Shown here piece after piece: positions 1 to 9,607 of a DNA stretch of 64,000 bases. Within the stretch, counting starts at the first letter, position 1. Every line of letters starts with the position of its first letter. This DNA is from Polycyclovorans sp964425915 (GTDB taxonomy: Bacteria > Pseudomonadota > Gammaproteobacteria > Nevskiales > Nevskiaceae), in the NCBI GenBank assembly GCA_964425915.1, contig CAYROO010000002.1, positions 186,001 through 250,000 of the forward strand, read 5' to 3'. Position numbers and translations under genes: made by a program. A model generated the notes under the pieces. The model worked only from the letters and a program-made list of their open reading frames with translations. It searched no databases and was not told the origin of the DNA.

Positions 1-2479
1 CCTCATTGGTGATGTCCTCGAGGATCTTCAACGCCTCGCTCTGCGGAACGTCCGGACGCGGCACCGCGATGATGGTATCGGCATTGAGCTGCTGCACGTG
101 TTCGATGGACCGCGCCACGGTGCGGTCTTCCAGGCGCACCAGCGTCGATAGCGGCACCAGGTCGCCATTGGCGGCACGGGTATGGTAGTTGGCCAACTGG
201 TCGGGATTGACGCGATCGGCACGCTCCACCTGCTGAATCACCTTGTAGGAACGGCCTTCATAGGCAAAGCGGTTGACCTCGGCGCCGCCCAGCAACGCCG
301 CCAGATCGGCGGACACCTGCTGCATGTCCACACCCAGCAGCGCCGCCTTGTCGCGGTCGATCATCAGCCGGGTTTCGGGCCGGTCGATCCGCAGCTTCGG
401 CGCCACGAAGAAGAACTTCTTGCTGGCCTCCACCTTCTCGATGATGGCGTCGCTGGTGGCGGCAATCTCCTCGGGGGAAGCGGTGGCCTTGATGATGAAC
501 TCCACCGGATAGCCCTGTCCGGGCGTCGGCAGTGCCGGCGGCAGGATGGCAACCGAGCGCAGACCGGCAATGTTGGACAGCCCTTGGCCGACGTCATTGA
601 CGATGGTCTGGGCACTGCGTTCACGCTCGCTCCAGGGCTTCATGATGAAGCCCATGAAGGCCTGTGAGCTGTTGCCGGGGAAGCCGAAGGTGAAGATGTG
701 CTCCACATCCGGGTCGTCCAGCGCCACCTTTTTGGCCTGATCGAAGTACTGGTTGAGATATTCCTGCGTGGAGTAACCGTCGGTCTCATTCACCGAGAAC
801 GCGAATCCCGGATCCTCGGCGGGCGCCAGTTCGGCCGGCGTCGACACGAACAGGAAGTAGCACGACACCAGCACGATGATGCCAAACACGCCGATCACGT
901 GGACGGTGTCGAGTGCCCCGTGCAGGCGCTGCTTGTAGCCGTTGCGCCAGCTTTCGAACTGGCGGTCGAGGAACTCGGCGAGACGATTGCCGCCGTTGTC
1001 ATGCGAGGACTTGAGGATCTTGGCGCACATCATCGGCGTCAGCGTCAGCGCAATCACCCCGGAGATCAGCACCGCGCCCGCCAGGGTAAAGGCGAATTCG
1101 CTGAACAGCTTGCCGGTGATGCCGGTCAGGAATCCGATGGGCGCGTATACCGCCACCAGGGTGATGGTCATGGCAATGACCGGCCCCACCAACTCACGCG
1201 AACCCTGGATAGCTGCGTCGAAGGGGGTCATGCCTTCTTCGATGTGCCGGTGAATGTTTTCCATGACGATGATGGCATCGTCCACCACCATGCCGATGGC
1301 CAACACCATCGCCAGCAGGGTCAGCAGATTGATGGTGAATCCCATGGCCAGCATGATGAACAGCGCGCCCACCAGGGACAGCGGCACTGTCACCGCCGGG
1401 ATCAGCGAGTTCCGCAGCGATCCCAGGAACAGGAAGATCACCACGATGACGATCACCATCGCCTCGATCAGGGTGGCGCGAACCTCGCTGATGGCATCGC
1501 GGATATAGATGGTGCTGTCATAGCCGATCTCGGCCTTCAGGCCTTCCGGCAACCGTTGCTGGATGTCGGGCCAGACCGCCATCACGTCATCGATGACATC
1601 CAGCACGTTGGCATCCGGACGCACCTGAACCCCGATGAACAGCGCCGGCGTGCCATCCCAGCCGGCATCGCCTTCATACACTTCGGCGCCCAGCACGACA
1701 TCGGCAATGTCGCCGAGGCGGACCACCTCTTCGCCCTGCGCCTTCACCACGATCTGACGGAAAGCGTCCGGGTCGCGCAGATCGGTGTCGGCCGAGAGGC
1801 CGATGCGAACGAAGTTACCCTTGGTCTCGCCCACTGCCGACAGCACGTTCTGGCTGCGCAGTCGCGCATAGACCTCACTGGCGGTGATGTTGTGCGCGGC
1901 CATGCGGTCGGGCTTCAACCAGACCCGCATGGCATAGGTGCGGGCGCCGATGATCTCGGCACGTTCCATCCCTTCAATCGCCGAGAGCTGGGGTTCGATC
2001 ACCCGCGTCAGGTAGTCGGTGATCTGGCTCTGGTCCAGCACTTCGGAGTAGAACGAGATGTACATGGCGGCGGTACCGCCGCCTTCGGCGATCTGGATCA
2101 CCGGGTCCTCGGAGCCTTCCGGGAGCTGGCTGCGCAGCTTGTTCACCTTGGCCGCGATCTCGGTCAGCGCCTCGTTGGGGTCCTTGGTGAGCCGCAGGTT
2201 GGCCGTGATGGTGGCGGCGTTCTGCACCGAACTGGAGGTGAGGAAGTCGATGCCGTCCGCGGTGGCGATCTCACGCTCCAGCGGGGTGGTGACGAAGCCC
2301 TCCACCAGGGTGGGGTCGGCGCCCGGGTAGGCCACCGTGACGGTGATCTGGGCGTTCTGCAGCTCCGGATACTCGCGCACGGTGAGATCCAGCCCGGCGC
2401 GCAGGCCGAGGAAGAAGATGATCAGGCTGATCACCGTCGCCAGAACCGGACGCTTGATGAAGATGTCGGTGAAATGCAT
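1..2479 (-). CDS. HAE1-family RND multidrug efflux permease (C-terminus cut by window edge)
   Basis: Inner-membrane proton-driven efflux pump of the AcrB/MexB/MdtB family. The first 826 residues are visible; the family is usually about 1,030-1,050, so roughly the last 200 are outside the window. The start is the ATG at 2479, giving MHFTDIFIKRPVLATVISLI, the classic RND N-terminus. Visible landmarks are the porter domain, the GMVVDDAIIVMEN segment of TM4 with the two acidic proton-relay residues, and the TM block LIPAVTVPLSLVGALFIM. It is the last gene of a tetR-tolC-adaptor-pump operon and starts 36 bases after the adaptor stop. Substrate cannot be told from sequence. Confidence 0.95.
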   Translation of the reverse strand, partial: MHFTDIFIKRPVLATVISLIIFFLGLRAGLDLTVREYPELQNAQITVTVAYPGADPTLVEGFVTTPLEREIATADGIDFLTSSSVQNAATITANLRLTKDPNEALTEIAAKVNKLRSQLPEGSEDPVIQIAEGGGTAAMYISFYSEVLDQSQITDYLTRVIEPQLSAIEGMERAEIIGARTYAMRVWLKPDRMAAHNITASEVYARLRSQNVLSAVGETKGNFVRIGLSADTDLRDPDAFRQIVVKAQGEEVVRLGDIADVVLGAEVYEGDAGWDGTPALFIGVQVRPDANVLDVIDDVMAVWPDIQQRLPEGLKAEIGYDSTIYIRDAISEVRATLIEAMVIVIVVIFLFLGSLRNSLIPAVTVPLSLVGALFIMLAMGFTINLLTLLAMVLAIGMVVDDAIIVMENIHRHIEEGMTPFDAAIQGSRELVGPVIAMTITLVAVYAPIGFLTGITGKLFSEFAFTLAGAVLISGVIALTLTPMMCAKILKSSHDNGGNRLAEFLDRQFESWRNGYKQRLHGALDTVHVIGVFGIIVLVSCYFLFVSTPAELAPAEDPGFAFSVNETDGYSTQEYLNQYFDQAKKVALDDPDVEHIFTFGFPGNSSQAFMGFIMKPWSERERSAQTIVNDVGQGLSNIAGLRSVAILPPALPTPGQGYPVEFIIKATASPEEIAATSDAIIEKVEASKKFFFVAPKLRIDRPETRLMIDRDKAALLGVDMQQVSADLAALLGGAEVNRFAYEGRSYKVIQQVERADRVNPDQLANYHTRAANGDLVPLSTLVRLEDRTVARSIEHVQQLNADTIIAVPRPDVPQSEALKILEDITNE

Positions 2480-2515
2480 GGGAGGCCTTTGCATTCAGGA
2501 CGGGCTGCGCCCGTC

Positions 2516-3652
2516 TCAGGTATTCGGGGGCGTCGGCGACAGTTCGGGTTCAAGCCGGATGTCGTTGTTGAGGATCACCGGCTGGTCGTTGCGCAGCTTC
2601 AGCAGGCCGCTGGTGGCGACCTCATCGGTGGCGTCGAGGCCATCGACGACGGCGACGAAGTCACCACGTGCCGGCCCCAGGCGCACGAAGCGCTGTGTCA
2701 CCGTCAGCGGCTCGCCGCCTTCCTCGGCCGCCGCCTGGCGGTCACCCTTCACCACGAACACCGATGCACCATAGGAGCTGTAGTTGATGGCGGTGCGCGG
2801 CAGCGCCAACACCTTCTGGCTGCCCGGCAGGCGCAGCGTGACATCGCCGAACTGGCCGGCGCGAAGCTTGAGATCGCTGTTGGGCAGGCGTGCCCGCAGC
2901 CGCACATTGCGCGTCGCTGGGTCCACCTTGGGTTCGACCGCCAGCACCGTGCCTTCAAAGGTTTCGCCCGGATAGGCCTCCACCTTCACCGACACCGGCA
3001 GCCCGGCACTGATCTGCGGCAGGTACTGCTCCGGCAGGGCGAAGTCGACATCGATCGGGTCGAGTGACTGCAGGGTCACCAGCGGCGTTCCGGCGGCAAC
3101 GAACTGCCCCACGCTGACCTGACGAATCCCCAGTTGGCCGGCAAACGGCGCGCGCAGGGCCTTCTGTGCCAGCCGCGCCCGCTGGGCCTGTACCGCCGCC
3201 TGCGCGGCATCTGCCTCGGCCACCGCTGCGTCGTAGTCGGACTTGGAGATGGCCTCCAGGTCGTAGAGCTTCTTGCGGCGGTCACGGTTGAGACTTGCCA
3301 GTTCGGCCTGGGCCTGCAGCCGCTGCAACTCACCGCGTTCGGTGTCGCTGTCCAGCGTGACCAGCGGCGCGCCTTGCGCCACCCGGTCGCCGCTCTCGAA
3401 GTGGATGGCGGTGACGATGCCCCCCACTTCGGTGCTGATGTCGGCACCCTGCACCGGCACCAGGGTGCCCACCGCCGACGCCTGGTTGTCCCAGGTCATC
3501 TCCTGGCCGGTGGCGGTGGTGATGGTGACCGATGGCAGCGGCATGTTCTCGATGTACTGCACCATCATCTTGTTGCCGAACCACTTCATGCCGAACACCG
3601 CACCGAACACGATGCCGGCCAGTACGAGCATGAGGATCATTCGCTTGGTCAT
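2516..3652 (-). CDS. RND efflux periplasmic adaptor (membrane fusion) protein
   Basis: Periplasmic adaptor that joins the RND pump encoded downstream to its outer-membrane channel. The protein has 378 residues, typical for the HlyD/MdtA family. It has one N-terminal membrane anchor (about residues 5-22) and no lipobox. A lipoyl half-motif (about 60-105) is followed by a helical hairpin (about 105-160), the second lipoyl half with RAPFAGQLGIRQVSVGQFV, and a beta-barrel plus membrane-proximal domain. It lies between the TolC-like gene (36 bases upstream) and the pump gene (36 bases downstream), so all three should assemble together. Confidence 0.93.
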   Translation of the reverse strand: MTKRMILMLVLAGIVFGAVFGMKWFGNKMMVQYIENMPLPSVTITTATGQEMTWDNQASAVGTLVPVQGADISTEVGGIVTAIHFESGDRVAQGAPLVTLDSDTERGELQRLQAQAELASLNRDRRKKLYDLEAISKSDYDAAVAEADAAQAAVQAQRARLAQKALRAPFAGQLGIRQVSVGQFVAAGTPLVTLQSLDPIDVDFALPEQYLPQISAGLPVSVKVEAYPGETFEGTVLAVEPKVDPATRNVRLRARLPNSDLKLRAGQFGDVTLRLPGSQKVLALPRTAINYSSYGASVFVVKGDRQAAAEEGGEPLTVTQRFVRLGPARGDFVAVVDGLDATDEVATSGLLKLRNDQPVILNNDIRLEPELSPTPPNT

Positions 3653-3688
3653 GGGATTTCTCTACTGCAAGGTTGAATGGGGATCGGC

Positions 3689-5011
3689 TTACTCGAAAAT
3701 GCCGTCCATGCTGGCCACCATCTCGGCGGTCAGGGTGCCGGCATTGGCCAGCAGCACCAGCGTCTTGATGAGCTGGTCCAGCCGCGCCGCGTTGTAGTCG
3801 CGCTGTGCCTGCACCAGCCGGCTCTGTGCATCGAGGATGTCAGCGATGGTGCGGGTGCCGGCGTCATATCCGGCCTGCACGGCGGCCAGCGCCGCCGTTG
3901 AGGACTCGAGTGCACGGGCATAGGCGCTTTCCGCTGCGGCCGCCGTCTGTACATCACGAACCGATTTGCGGATGGCGCTCTGCACCTGGCGCTCGACCAG
4001 GGTCTGATTGAGGCGCGCCGCATCCAGCCGCGCGGTGGCCTCCCGCAGGCGGCTGTTGTTCAGGCCGCCGGCATAGATCGGCACGTTCAGCTCCAGGCCG
4101 ACGCGGGCATCGTCGACCTGCTGGCCGAGGGCATAGTCGGTGGAGTCGCTGCGGCCGGCCGTGGCAAAGGCATCGACCCGCGGCATGGCTTCGGCCTTGC
4201 GGCTCTGCCGGTCAGCTTCGGCTACCAGGGTTTGCAGGCGGGCAGCCACCAGATCGGTGTTGTTTTCCTGGGCCATGCCATACCAGCGGTCCTCGTCCAT
4301 CGGCCCCAGCGGCGGCATGTCGAAGCGCGGCTTCAGCGTGGGCAGCGGCGAACGGTCGTAGCCGGTGATTTCCTCCAGCGCATCGCGCGCCTCGCCAACA
4401 CTGGCACGCGCAGCAATCAACTGTGCCTGGACCAGGTCGTCGCGGGCCTGGGCTTCCTTGAGGTCGGTGCCGGGCACGATCTCCACCTCGTAGCGCCTGC
4501 GCGTGTTCTCCAGCGACTGGCGTACCGCCTTGGCTTCGGCCTCGGCCAGCCGCAGCGTGTCCTCGGCGAGCAACACGTTCAGATAGCGTTCGGCGACACG
4601 GGCGACGAAGGCGATCCGGGCGCCTTGATACTGGACATCGGCGAGGCGGTCGTTGGCCTCGGCACGGTCCAGCCGTGCGCCCCAGTCCAGCCGCAGCAGC
4701 GGTTGCCGCAGTTCCAGCCCGGCGCTCCACTGGTAGTAGCTGTCGTCCTGCGAACCGAAGGCAAACTGGGCATCGGTATAGCCGTAGTCGGCACTGCCGC
4801 GCAGCGCCACGGTGGGACGAAGCCCGGCCCGTTCCTGTTCGCCGGCTTCCACGCCGGCCCGCTGGTCCGCTGCGGCGGCGAGATAGGCGGCGTCGTAGGT
4901 GGACCCTTTCTGCAGCGCCTCCGAGATCCGCATGCCGGCACTGGCGGGCAGCGTTGCCAGGGCCAGCAGCAGACAGGCGATGGCCTTGTCAGCCGGTACA
5001 GATCGTTTCAT
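3689..5011 (-). CDS. TolC-family outer-membrane efflux channel
   Basis: Outer-membrane/periplasmic channel of a tripartite efflux system, 440 residues. A cleavable signal peptide ends near ASA at residue 25. The mature part shows the duplicated OEP repeats with long helices, including LRLAEAEAKAVRQSLENTRR and RLVQAQRDYNAARLDQL, typical of type I secretion/TolC proteins. Its first 23 bases overlap the 3' end of tetR, and the adaptor gene follows, so it is co-transcribed with both. No reason is seen to link it to type I secretion rather than drug efflux. Confidence 0.93.
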   Translation of the reverse strand: MKRSVPADKAIACLLLALATLPASAGMRISEALQKGSTYDAAYLAAAADQRAGVEAGEQERAGLRPTVALRGSADYGYTDAQFAFGSQDDSYYQWSAGLELRQPLLRLDWGARLDRAEANDRLADVQYQGARIAFVARVAERYLNVLLAEDTLRLAEAEAKAVRQSLENTRRRYEVEIVPGTDLKEAQARDDLVQAQLIAARASVGEARDALEEITGYDRSPLPTLKPRFDMPPLGPMDEDRWYGMAQENNTDLVAARLQTLVAEADRQSRKAEAMPRVDAFATAGRSDSTDYALGQQVDDARVGLELNVPIYAGGLNNSRLREATARLDAARLNQTLVERQVQSAIRKSVRDVQTAAAAESAYARALESSTAALAAVQAGYDAGTRTIADILDAQSRLVQAQRDYNAARLDQLIKTLVLLANAGTLTAEMVASMDGIFE

Positions 5012-5717
5012 CGAAAACCTCTTTGCAAATACGTTTGATCAGGACATCCAATGTGTCCGGCGCCGCATTGCGGTCCACCGGCTGCCAGCCAATGCCGTCG
5101 AGCAGATGCGCGATGTGCCGACACATCGCGCGGTAGGGCGTGCACACCGAGAACTCTTCCAGCACGCCCTCGGTATGCACCAGTTGGTGAAAGCCGGCGC
5201 ACAGTGCCCAGAGGCCGGTGGCCAGCTCCTGTGCGTTCTGGCCGCGCAACTGCAGGTCGCCCCGGGCCACCGCGTCCTCGACGATGCCGACCACCACTTC
5301 GCCGATGGGCTTGGTGACATCCAGGAAGGCCTGACGCCGTGCCGGCGAGGCCGCCTTCCAGACCACCTCGCAGAGGGAATACTGGGAAAGCCGGAAGAAG
5401 TCCGGATGACGGTTGACGAAGATCATGTCGGCCACACCGATGGCGAACATGCGGTCGCGGCTGGGGGCTTGCCACTCGGCCACACGCTGGAACAGCGCGG
5501 AATGTTCGGCCACATCGAGGGTCACCAGACCCAGCAGCAGATCTTCCTTGGAGCTGAAGTGCTGGTAGAGGGTGCCCACCGCGTATTCACAGCGCTCGGC
5601 CACCCGCGACATTTGCAGGCTGAGCAGGCCGTTTTCGGCAATCAGCTCGCGCGCGCAGGCCAGGAACTGCTGTTCGCGTTCCTCGAAGTCGCGCTGCCGT
5701 CGCTCACGCGTGCCCAT
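4989..5717 (-). CDS. TetR/AcrR-family transcriptional regulator
   Basis: Likely local repressor of the efflux operon that it heads. The protein has 242 residues. The N-terminal helix-turn-helix (about residues 30-60) contains MSRVAERCEYAVGTLYQHFSSKEDLL, matching the TetR G-T-[IL]-Y-x-[HY]-F-x-[SN]-K-[ED]-x-L pattern. The C-terminal all-helical domain is divergent and should bind the inducer. It overlaps the tolC-type gene by 23 bases, so regulator and pump share one transcript. Inverted repeats in the AT-rich leader (5756-5802) are the natural operator candidates. No good Shine-Dalgarno sequence precedes the ATG at 5717. Confidence 0.92.
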   Translation of the reverse strand: MGTRERRQRDFEEREQQFLACARELIAENGLLSLQMSRVAERCEYAVGTLYQHFSSKEDLLLGLVTLDVAEHSALFQRVAEWQAPSRDRMFAIGVADMIFVNRHPDFFRLSQYSLCEVVWKAASPARRQAFLDVTKPIGEVVVGIVEDAVARGDLQLRGQNAQELATGLWALCAGFHQLVHTEGVLEEFSVCTPYRAMCRHIAHLLDGIGWQPVDRNAAPDTLDVLIKRICKEVFDETICTG

Positions 5718-5755
5718 GAGAAGGGAATGCCCCCGATTGACTGAGGGCGCGAATA

Positions 5756-5802
5756 TTGAACCTGATTCACAAAGGAAGCAAGGTTCATATTTTGGTCATA
5801 TG
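5756..5802. promoter_or_regulatory. Candidate TetR operator: two inverted repeats upstream of tetR
   Basis: The AT-rich leader of tetR holds an inverted repeat TGAACCT (5757-5763) / AGGTTCA (5781-5787) with a 17-base spacer, and directly next to it CATAT-N7-ATATG (5786-5802). A TTGACA (minus strand, 5798-5803) overlaps the second repeat and could be a -35 box, but no convincing -10 is seen at the right distance. Position fits autoregulation; binding is inferred. Confidence 0.45.
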
Positions 5803-5823
5803 TCAAGCATTTGTTGCAGCGCA

Positions 5824-5849
5824 AAAAAATGCCCCGCCGAGGCGGGGCA
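5824..5849 (-). terminator. Rho-independent terminator of the first DUF1302 gene
   Basis: On the minus strand an 8-9 bp GC stem (GCCCCGCC / GGCGGGGC, 5831-5848, 2-base loop) is followed by a run of seven T. It lies 20 bases past the stop of the DUF1302 gene and separates it from tetR. Confidence 0.85.
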
Positions 5850-5869
5850 CCGTTACCGGAAAAGGCCGG

Positions 5870-8398
5870 TCAGAACTGGTACTTGAAGAAAAAGCCCAGG
5901 TTGTCGCGGTCGCGGTACAGATTGTTGCTGCCGGCGCCGAAGAAGGTGTTGTACGACACGGTGAACGCGTAGGAGGAGCCGTACCGGGTCTCCAGCAGCA
6001 GGTTCAGTGCCTTGCGGCCTTCGACGAAGTTGCCCGCCGGCCCCGGCGAGTTGCCGTTGATGTCGTGGGCCCAGATGAACAGCGGCTGGATGCTGATGCC
6101 CGGCAGTACCGACTCGTACGCGATACGACCGACAATGCGATAACCCCAGGAGAAGGCATCGGCATAGGCGCTGCGCGGTGTCTGGTAGGGGTTGAAGCGC
6201 AGTCCGTCGGGGCCCACGGTGCAGGTGGGGTTGGACGAACAGGCCAGTCGCGAGCCGTCGGCACCGCTGCCGTCGGCCCCGGCGCTGGCGTGGGTGTAGG
6301 CGGTCAAGGGGCCTTCGATCTGCAGCTCGTCGAAGTCCGGCATGTTCAGCACATGGGTGGCGGCCACTTCGTACAGCAGGATGACCTGGTCGGCGCCGAT
6401 CCAGTTCTCCGAGGCCCCGAGGACGCGGGTGGCGCCCAGGTTGTACTGGGCGACACGCCCCGGAATCCAACCCTGGATGTAGCTGTTTGGCGCGTTATTG
6501 CCGATGGCGTCGTCGCCATACAGATAGGGAATCAGGAAGCTCGGAAAAGACCGTGCAGAACCCGGGACCGCACCGACGATCAGATTGACGGTGTCAGGGC
6601 GAGGGTTGTTGCCGCTTGCGTCGGTGTAGTCGTTTCCGTCGTAGAGGACGTAGTCGCCACTCTCATTGAACCCCAGTCCGGCGCTCGAACCGGCGCAATC
6701 AAGCGCCTGGCCGTTGACCTCGGTGTTGTGGCAGCTCGCCAAGGTCGGCCCAAAGGCGGAGAACGCAACATCAACCAGGGCCACCTGTAATGGCACGTCC
6801 GGCCGGTACGAGACCTCCCCCTGGAACGAATAGTCCCCGAATGTGGTGGTGAAGTCCGCCCCAAACATCTGCAGATCTTCAGGATATTCGATCAGCAGCT
6901 GGGCAGAGTCGAATGGGACCACGCTGGATTCCGGCAGCCCAGGCCGCGGCAACAGCAGGTTGGCAAGGCTCAAGGGGTTGCCATCCAGCAAGCCGAGTTC
7001 GGTCAGCGCAATGCCAGGACGCTGCGCGCTAAGGTTGACGGCATCCAGCAGCAGGTTGGTCTGCCCCCTCAGCGAACTGCCAGCGATGGGCATGTTGGGA
7101 CAGCGATTGAGCAGCTCGGTGGTATTGCGTGCCGGCAGCCCATTGGCCCCCAGCTGTCGCGCACAGCTCAGGTCCGTGGAGAAGAAGCTGACGTAGGGCA
7201 GCTTCGAGTGGTAGTTCATGAAGTAGGCACCAAATTCGGTACCGTTGTTGATGTTGTCGGCGTAGTACTTGAAGGAGACGCCGTACTGCCCTGAGTCACG
7301 CGCATCGCGATCCGGCAGGCGCTGCGCACTCAGCGTGGTGTGGGTGATCGCGGTGAGCGGGTTGTCCAGCGGGGCCCCAACGAAGTCCGGGTCATCCGCG
7401 GCGCCGCCGAAGGCGAGGTTCACCACATTGCGCTGGTTGTCGGTGCCAATGTCGACAAAGGACATGAAGCTGCCGGCGGTGGGGATCTCGATCGGCTGCC
7501 ACTCCAGCTGGTAGTAGGCCTCCATGGTGATCCCGGCAAATACCTCGGTGCTGGCGCGGATCATATTAACCGGCACGAACAGCTCTTCCAGCAAGCCGAA
7601 GCCGAGGCGGTACAGCGCGTTGGCATTCACCGGCTGTGCTTGGTTGACGCTGTTGACCACCGCCACCGTGCTCTGGCCCCAGTTCACCGTCTGACGGCCG
7701 ATACGCAGGGTCAGCGTACGAATATCGTCCAGCGGAATGTTGGCAAAGAAGTTGGCGTCCAGCAGGTCGTAGCGCAGGCCGATCTCGCGCGCTTCCTGGC
7801 CACTGCGGACGTCGCGCACCACACCACCCGACTGGTAGACCCCATCGAAGTAGCGATTCGATATCCGGCTATCACCTGTGATCAACACATCGCCGGCATT
7901 CTCGGCGGTGATCTTATTGGGACTGAAGGTCTCGAAATCATCGTAGTTGTGGTGATCGTAGATACCGATCCCACGGACGAAGATGCCGTAGTTGTCCCAG
8001 GTGAAGCGGAAGTCGTGGGTGAACTTCAGCGGCATCTGGGTGATGTCACCCTTGTCGTAGTTGAGGTTGCCGTCGTCGAAGTTGATCGACCCCTGCCCCG
8101 GTGCGTTGGCAAGCCGCTCGGCCGGGAAGTTCTGCAGGCGGTGCAGGCCCTGGCAGCTCTGGAACACGCCACGGCACAGATCGGGATCGAGATTGCTCTT
8201 GCCGATCAGGTCAGATGCCTGGTCCTGCAGACGCCAGGAAGCACCGAAGGTGAAGGTGTTGTTGAAGATGGCGTTGACGTTCTTTCCGAACATATCAAAG
8301 CTGGTTTCGAAGGCGATTGCCGACGGCATGGCCATCGCCAGCGCCATCCCCAACGCCACCCGTGCACGCTGATGACGTGCCCGCTTGCCCACGTTCAT
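5870..8398 (-). CDS. DUF1302 outer-membrane-type protein, paralogue A
   Basis: Predicted secreted, probably outer-membrane beta-barrel protein of 842 residues in the DUF1302 family; molecular function is not established. A signal peptide runs to about residue 29 (MAMPSAIA). The mature part starts with the family block NTFTFGASWRLQDQASDLIG, contains RIGRQTVNWGQSTVAVVNSVN, and ends in RDNLGFFFKYQF, an aromatic C-terminal residue typical of outer-membrane barrels. A strong Shine-Dalgarno GGAGAG precedes the ATG. It is closely similar along its full length to the gene at 9608-12106, so the pair arose by duplication. A terminator lies between it and the Ycf48-like gene upstream, so it may be transcribed separately. 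Confidence 0.9.
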   Translation of the reverse strand: MNVGKRARHQRARVALGMALAMAMPSAIAFETSFDMFGKNVNAIFNNTFTFGASWRLQDQASDLIGKSNLDPDLCRGVFQSCQGLHRLQNFPAERLANAPGQGSINFDDGNLNYDKGDITQMPLKFTHDFRFTWDNYGIFVRGIGIYDHHNYDDFETFSPNKITAENAGDVLITGDSRISNRYFDGVYQSGGVVRDVRSGQEAREIGLRYDLLDANFFANIPLDDIRTLTLRIGRQTVNWGQSTVAVVNSVNQAQPVNANALYRLGFGLLEELFVPVNMIRASTEVFAGITMEAYYQLEWQPIEIPTAGSFMSFVDIGTDNQRNVVNLAFGGAADDPDFVGAPLDNPLTAITHTTLSAQRLPDRDARDSGQYGVSFKYYADNINNGTEFGAYFMNYHSKLPYVSFFSTDLSCARQLGANGLPARNTTELLNRCPNMPIAGSSLRGQTNLLLDAVNLSAQRPGIALTELGLLDGNPLSLANLLLPRPGLPESSVVPFDSAQLLIEYPEDLQMFGADFTTTFGDYSFQGEVSYRPDVPLQVALVDVAFSAFGPTLASCHNTEVNGQALDCAGSSAGLGFNESGDYVLYDGNDYTDASGNNPRPDTVNLIVGAVPGSARSFPSFLIPYLYGDDAIGNNAPNSYIQGWIPGRVAQYNLGATRVLGASENWIGADQVILLYEVAATHVLNMPDFDELQIEGPLTAYTHASAGADGSGADGSRLACSSNPTCTVGPDGLRFNPYQTPRSAYADAFSWGYRIVGRIAYESVLPGISIQPLFIWAHDINGNSPGPAGNFVEGRKALNLLLETRYGSSYAFTVSYNTFFGAGSNNLYRDRDNLGFFFKYQF

Positions 8399-8460
8399 GT
8401 TGCTCTCCTTTCCAGTTTCGCACCTGCGGTGGGCCGGCCTCTGTGGGCCGTGCCTTCACC

Positions 8461-8482
8461 GAAAAACACTCTTACGGAGTGT
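8461..8482 (-). terminator. Terminator after the Ycf48-like gene
   Basis: Minus-strand hairpin ACACTC-CGTAA-GAGTGT (8466-8482) followed by TTTTT. It stands about 55 bases beyond the stop of the Ycf48-like gene and upstream of DUF1302 paralogue A, so it probably ends the MMPL-DUF1329-DUF1302-Ycf48 transcript or attenuates expression of paralogue A. The stem is only six pairs, so strength is moderate. Confidence 0.6.
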
Positions 8483-8536
8483 CAATCAAACCTGCTGTCC
8501 CCGCAATCCGTTTCTCTCATAGGCCGCCATCGAAGC

Positions 8537-9583
8537 TCAGTTGAGTGACCAGCGGCGAATGCCAAAATCACCCACCGTGACCAGCCCGCCCGCTACCAGC
8601 TCGGCATCGGCATAGGCGCCGGCTTCGACATCATTGACCCCGTTGGCCTTGAGCGCGACATGGGGCAGCTCCGGCACCACACCGTCGGCTTCCACCAACT
8701 GCGGCGACAACTCGCTGACGCGGCCATCCGGCGCCAGTCGCAGCAGTGAGGCATTGAGGCCCACCAACACGTAGCCCCCATCGGCCTGCGGCACGATGTT
8801 GAAGATGGACTGCACGGAATCGGTCTCGATCGCGGTCCACTCTCCGGCGCTCACATCCTCGGTCACGAACACGTTGCCGCGCAGACCGGCGATCACTGCA
8901 CCCTTGTCGCCGCGAGCCGCCACCGCAAACAGCGAGCTGTCATACGGGGCCGGCAGACGCGCCCAGGTCTCACCGTTGTCTTCGGAACGGGCCAGCATGC
9001 CCATCTCGCCCACCAGCAGCAGGCTGTTGTCACCGAGACGGGTGACCGCGTTGAGATGGAAGCCTTCATCGGCAATCTCGGAGGCCTTAGGGGCCCAGTT
9101 GGCGCCGCCGTCGGTGCTTTCCAGCAGCAGGCCGTAGGCACCGAAGGCATAGATGTGCTCGGCCGATACCGGAACGATCGTGAGCAGCGGCTCGGCGGTG
9201 GCATCGAAATGCTGCAGCGCCCAGGTTTCCCCCGCATCCGTCGTTTTCAGGATCACCGCGTCGTGGCCCACTACCCAACCGGTCCGCTCGTCGATGAAGC
9301 GAACGTCGGTGAGCAGCCCGCGAACCGGGATCGGCACCTGCTTCCAGCGTGTTTGATCGGCCGTCGACACCAGCACGTGCCCGCGAGACCCCACGGCGAC
9401 CAGATGATCACCCGCCGACGTGATGGCGGTGAGCAGGGCCTGTGCCGACTTCGGCGCGATCTCCGCGGGCCGGGGCTGGGCCGTCTCAGCGTCCTGCGCC
9501 AGAACCGCCGGAGTCACGAATCCCAAGGCCAAAAGCGGCAGCAATGCCGGACGGAAAGGACGAAGCATCGAGGACAGGATCAT
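8537..9583 (-). CDS. Ycf48/Hcf136-like beta-propeller protein
   Basis: Exported beta-propeller of 348 residues resembling Ycf48-type (photosystem II assembly factor-like) BNR propellers, which in non-photosynthetic bacteria sit beside RND/MMPL and DUF1329 genes. A signal peptide is visible (LLPLLALGFVTPAVLA, about residues 14-29). Repeated blades carry VGSRGHVLVSTADQTRW, VILKTTDAGETWALQ, LLLESTDGGANWAPK and MLARSEDNGETWARL. It starts 24 bases after the stop of DUF1302 paralogue B and so is in the same operon. It probably acts as a periplasmic scaffold; that role is inferred. Confidence 0.85.
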   Translation of the reverse strand: MILSSMLRPFRPALLPLLALGFVTPAVLAQDAETAQPRPAEIAPKSAQALLTAITSAGDHLVAVGSRGHVLVSTADQTRWKQVPIPVRGLLTDVRFIDERTGWVVGHDAVILKTTDAGETWALQHFDATAEPLLTIVPVSAEHIYAFGAYGLLLESTDGGANWAPKASEIADEGFHLNAVTRLGDNSLLLVGEMGMLARSEDNGETWARLPAPYDSSLFAVAARGDKGAVIAGLRGNVFVTEDVSAGEWTAIETDSVQSIFNIVPQADGGYVLVGLNASLLRLAPDGRVSELSPQLVEADGVVPELPHVALKANGVNDVEAGAYADAELVAGGLVTVGDFGIRRWSLN

Positions 9584-9607
9584 GGTTATCTCTCGCTGGG
9601 GTGACCG

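Noticed and set aside
698..3067. Long plus-strand open frame (789 codons) opposite the RND pump and adaptor
   Set aside because: It is antisense to two clear genes, very rich in His, Arg and Gln, and matches no family; typical GC-rich shadow frame.
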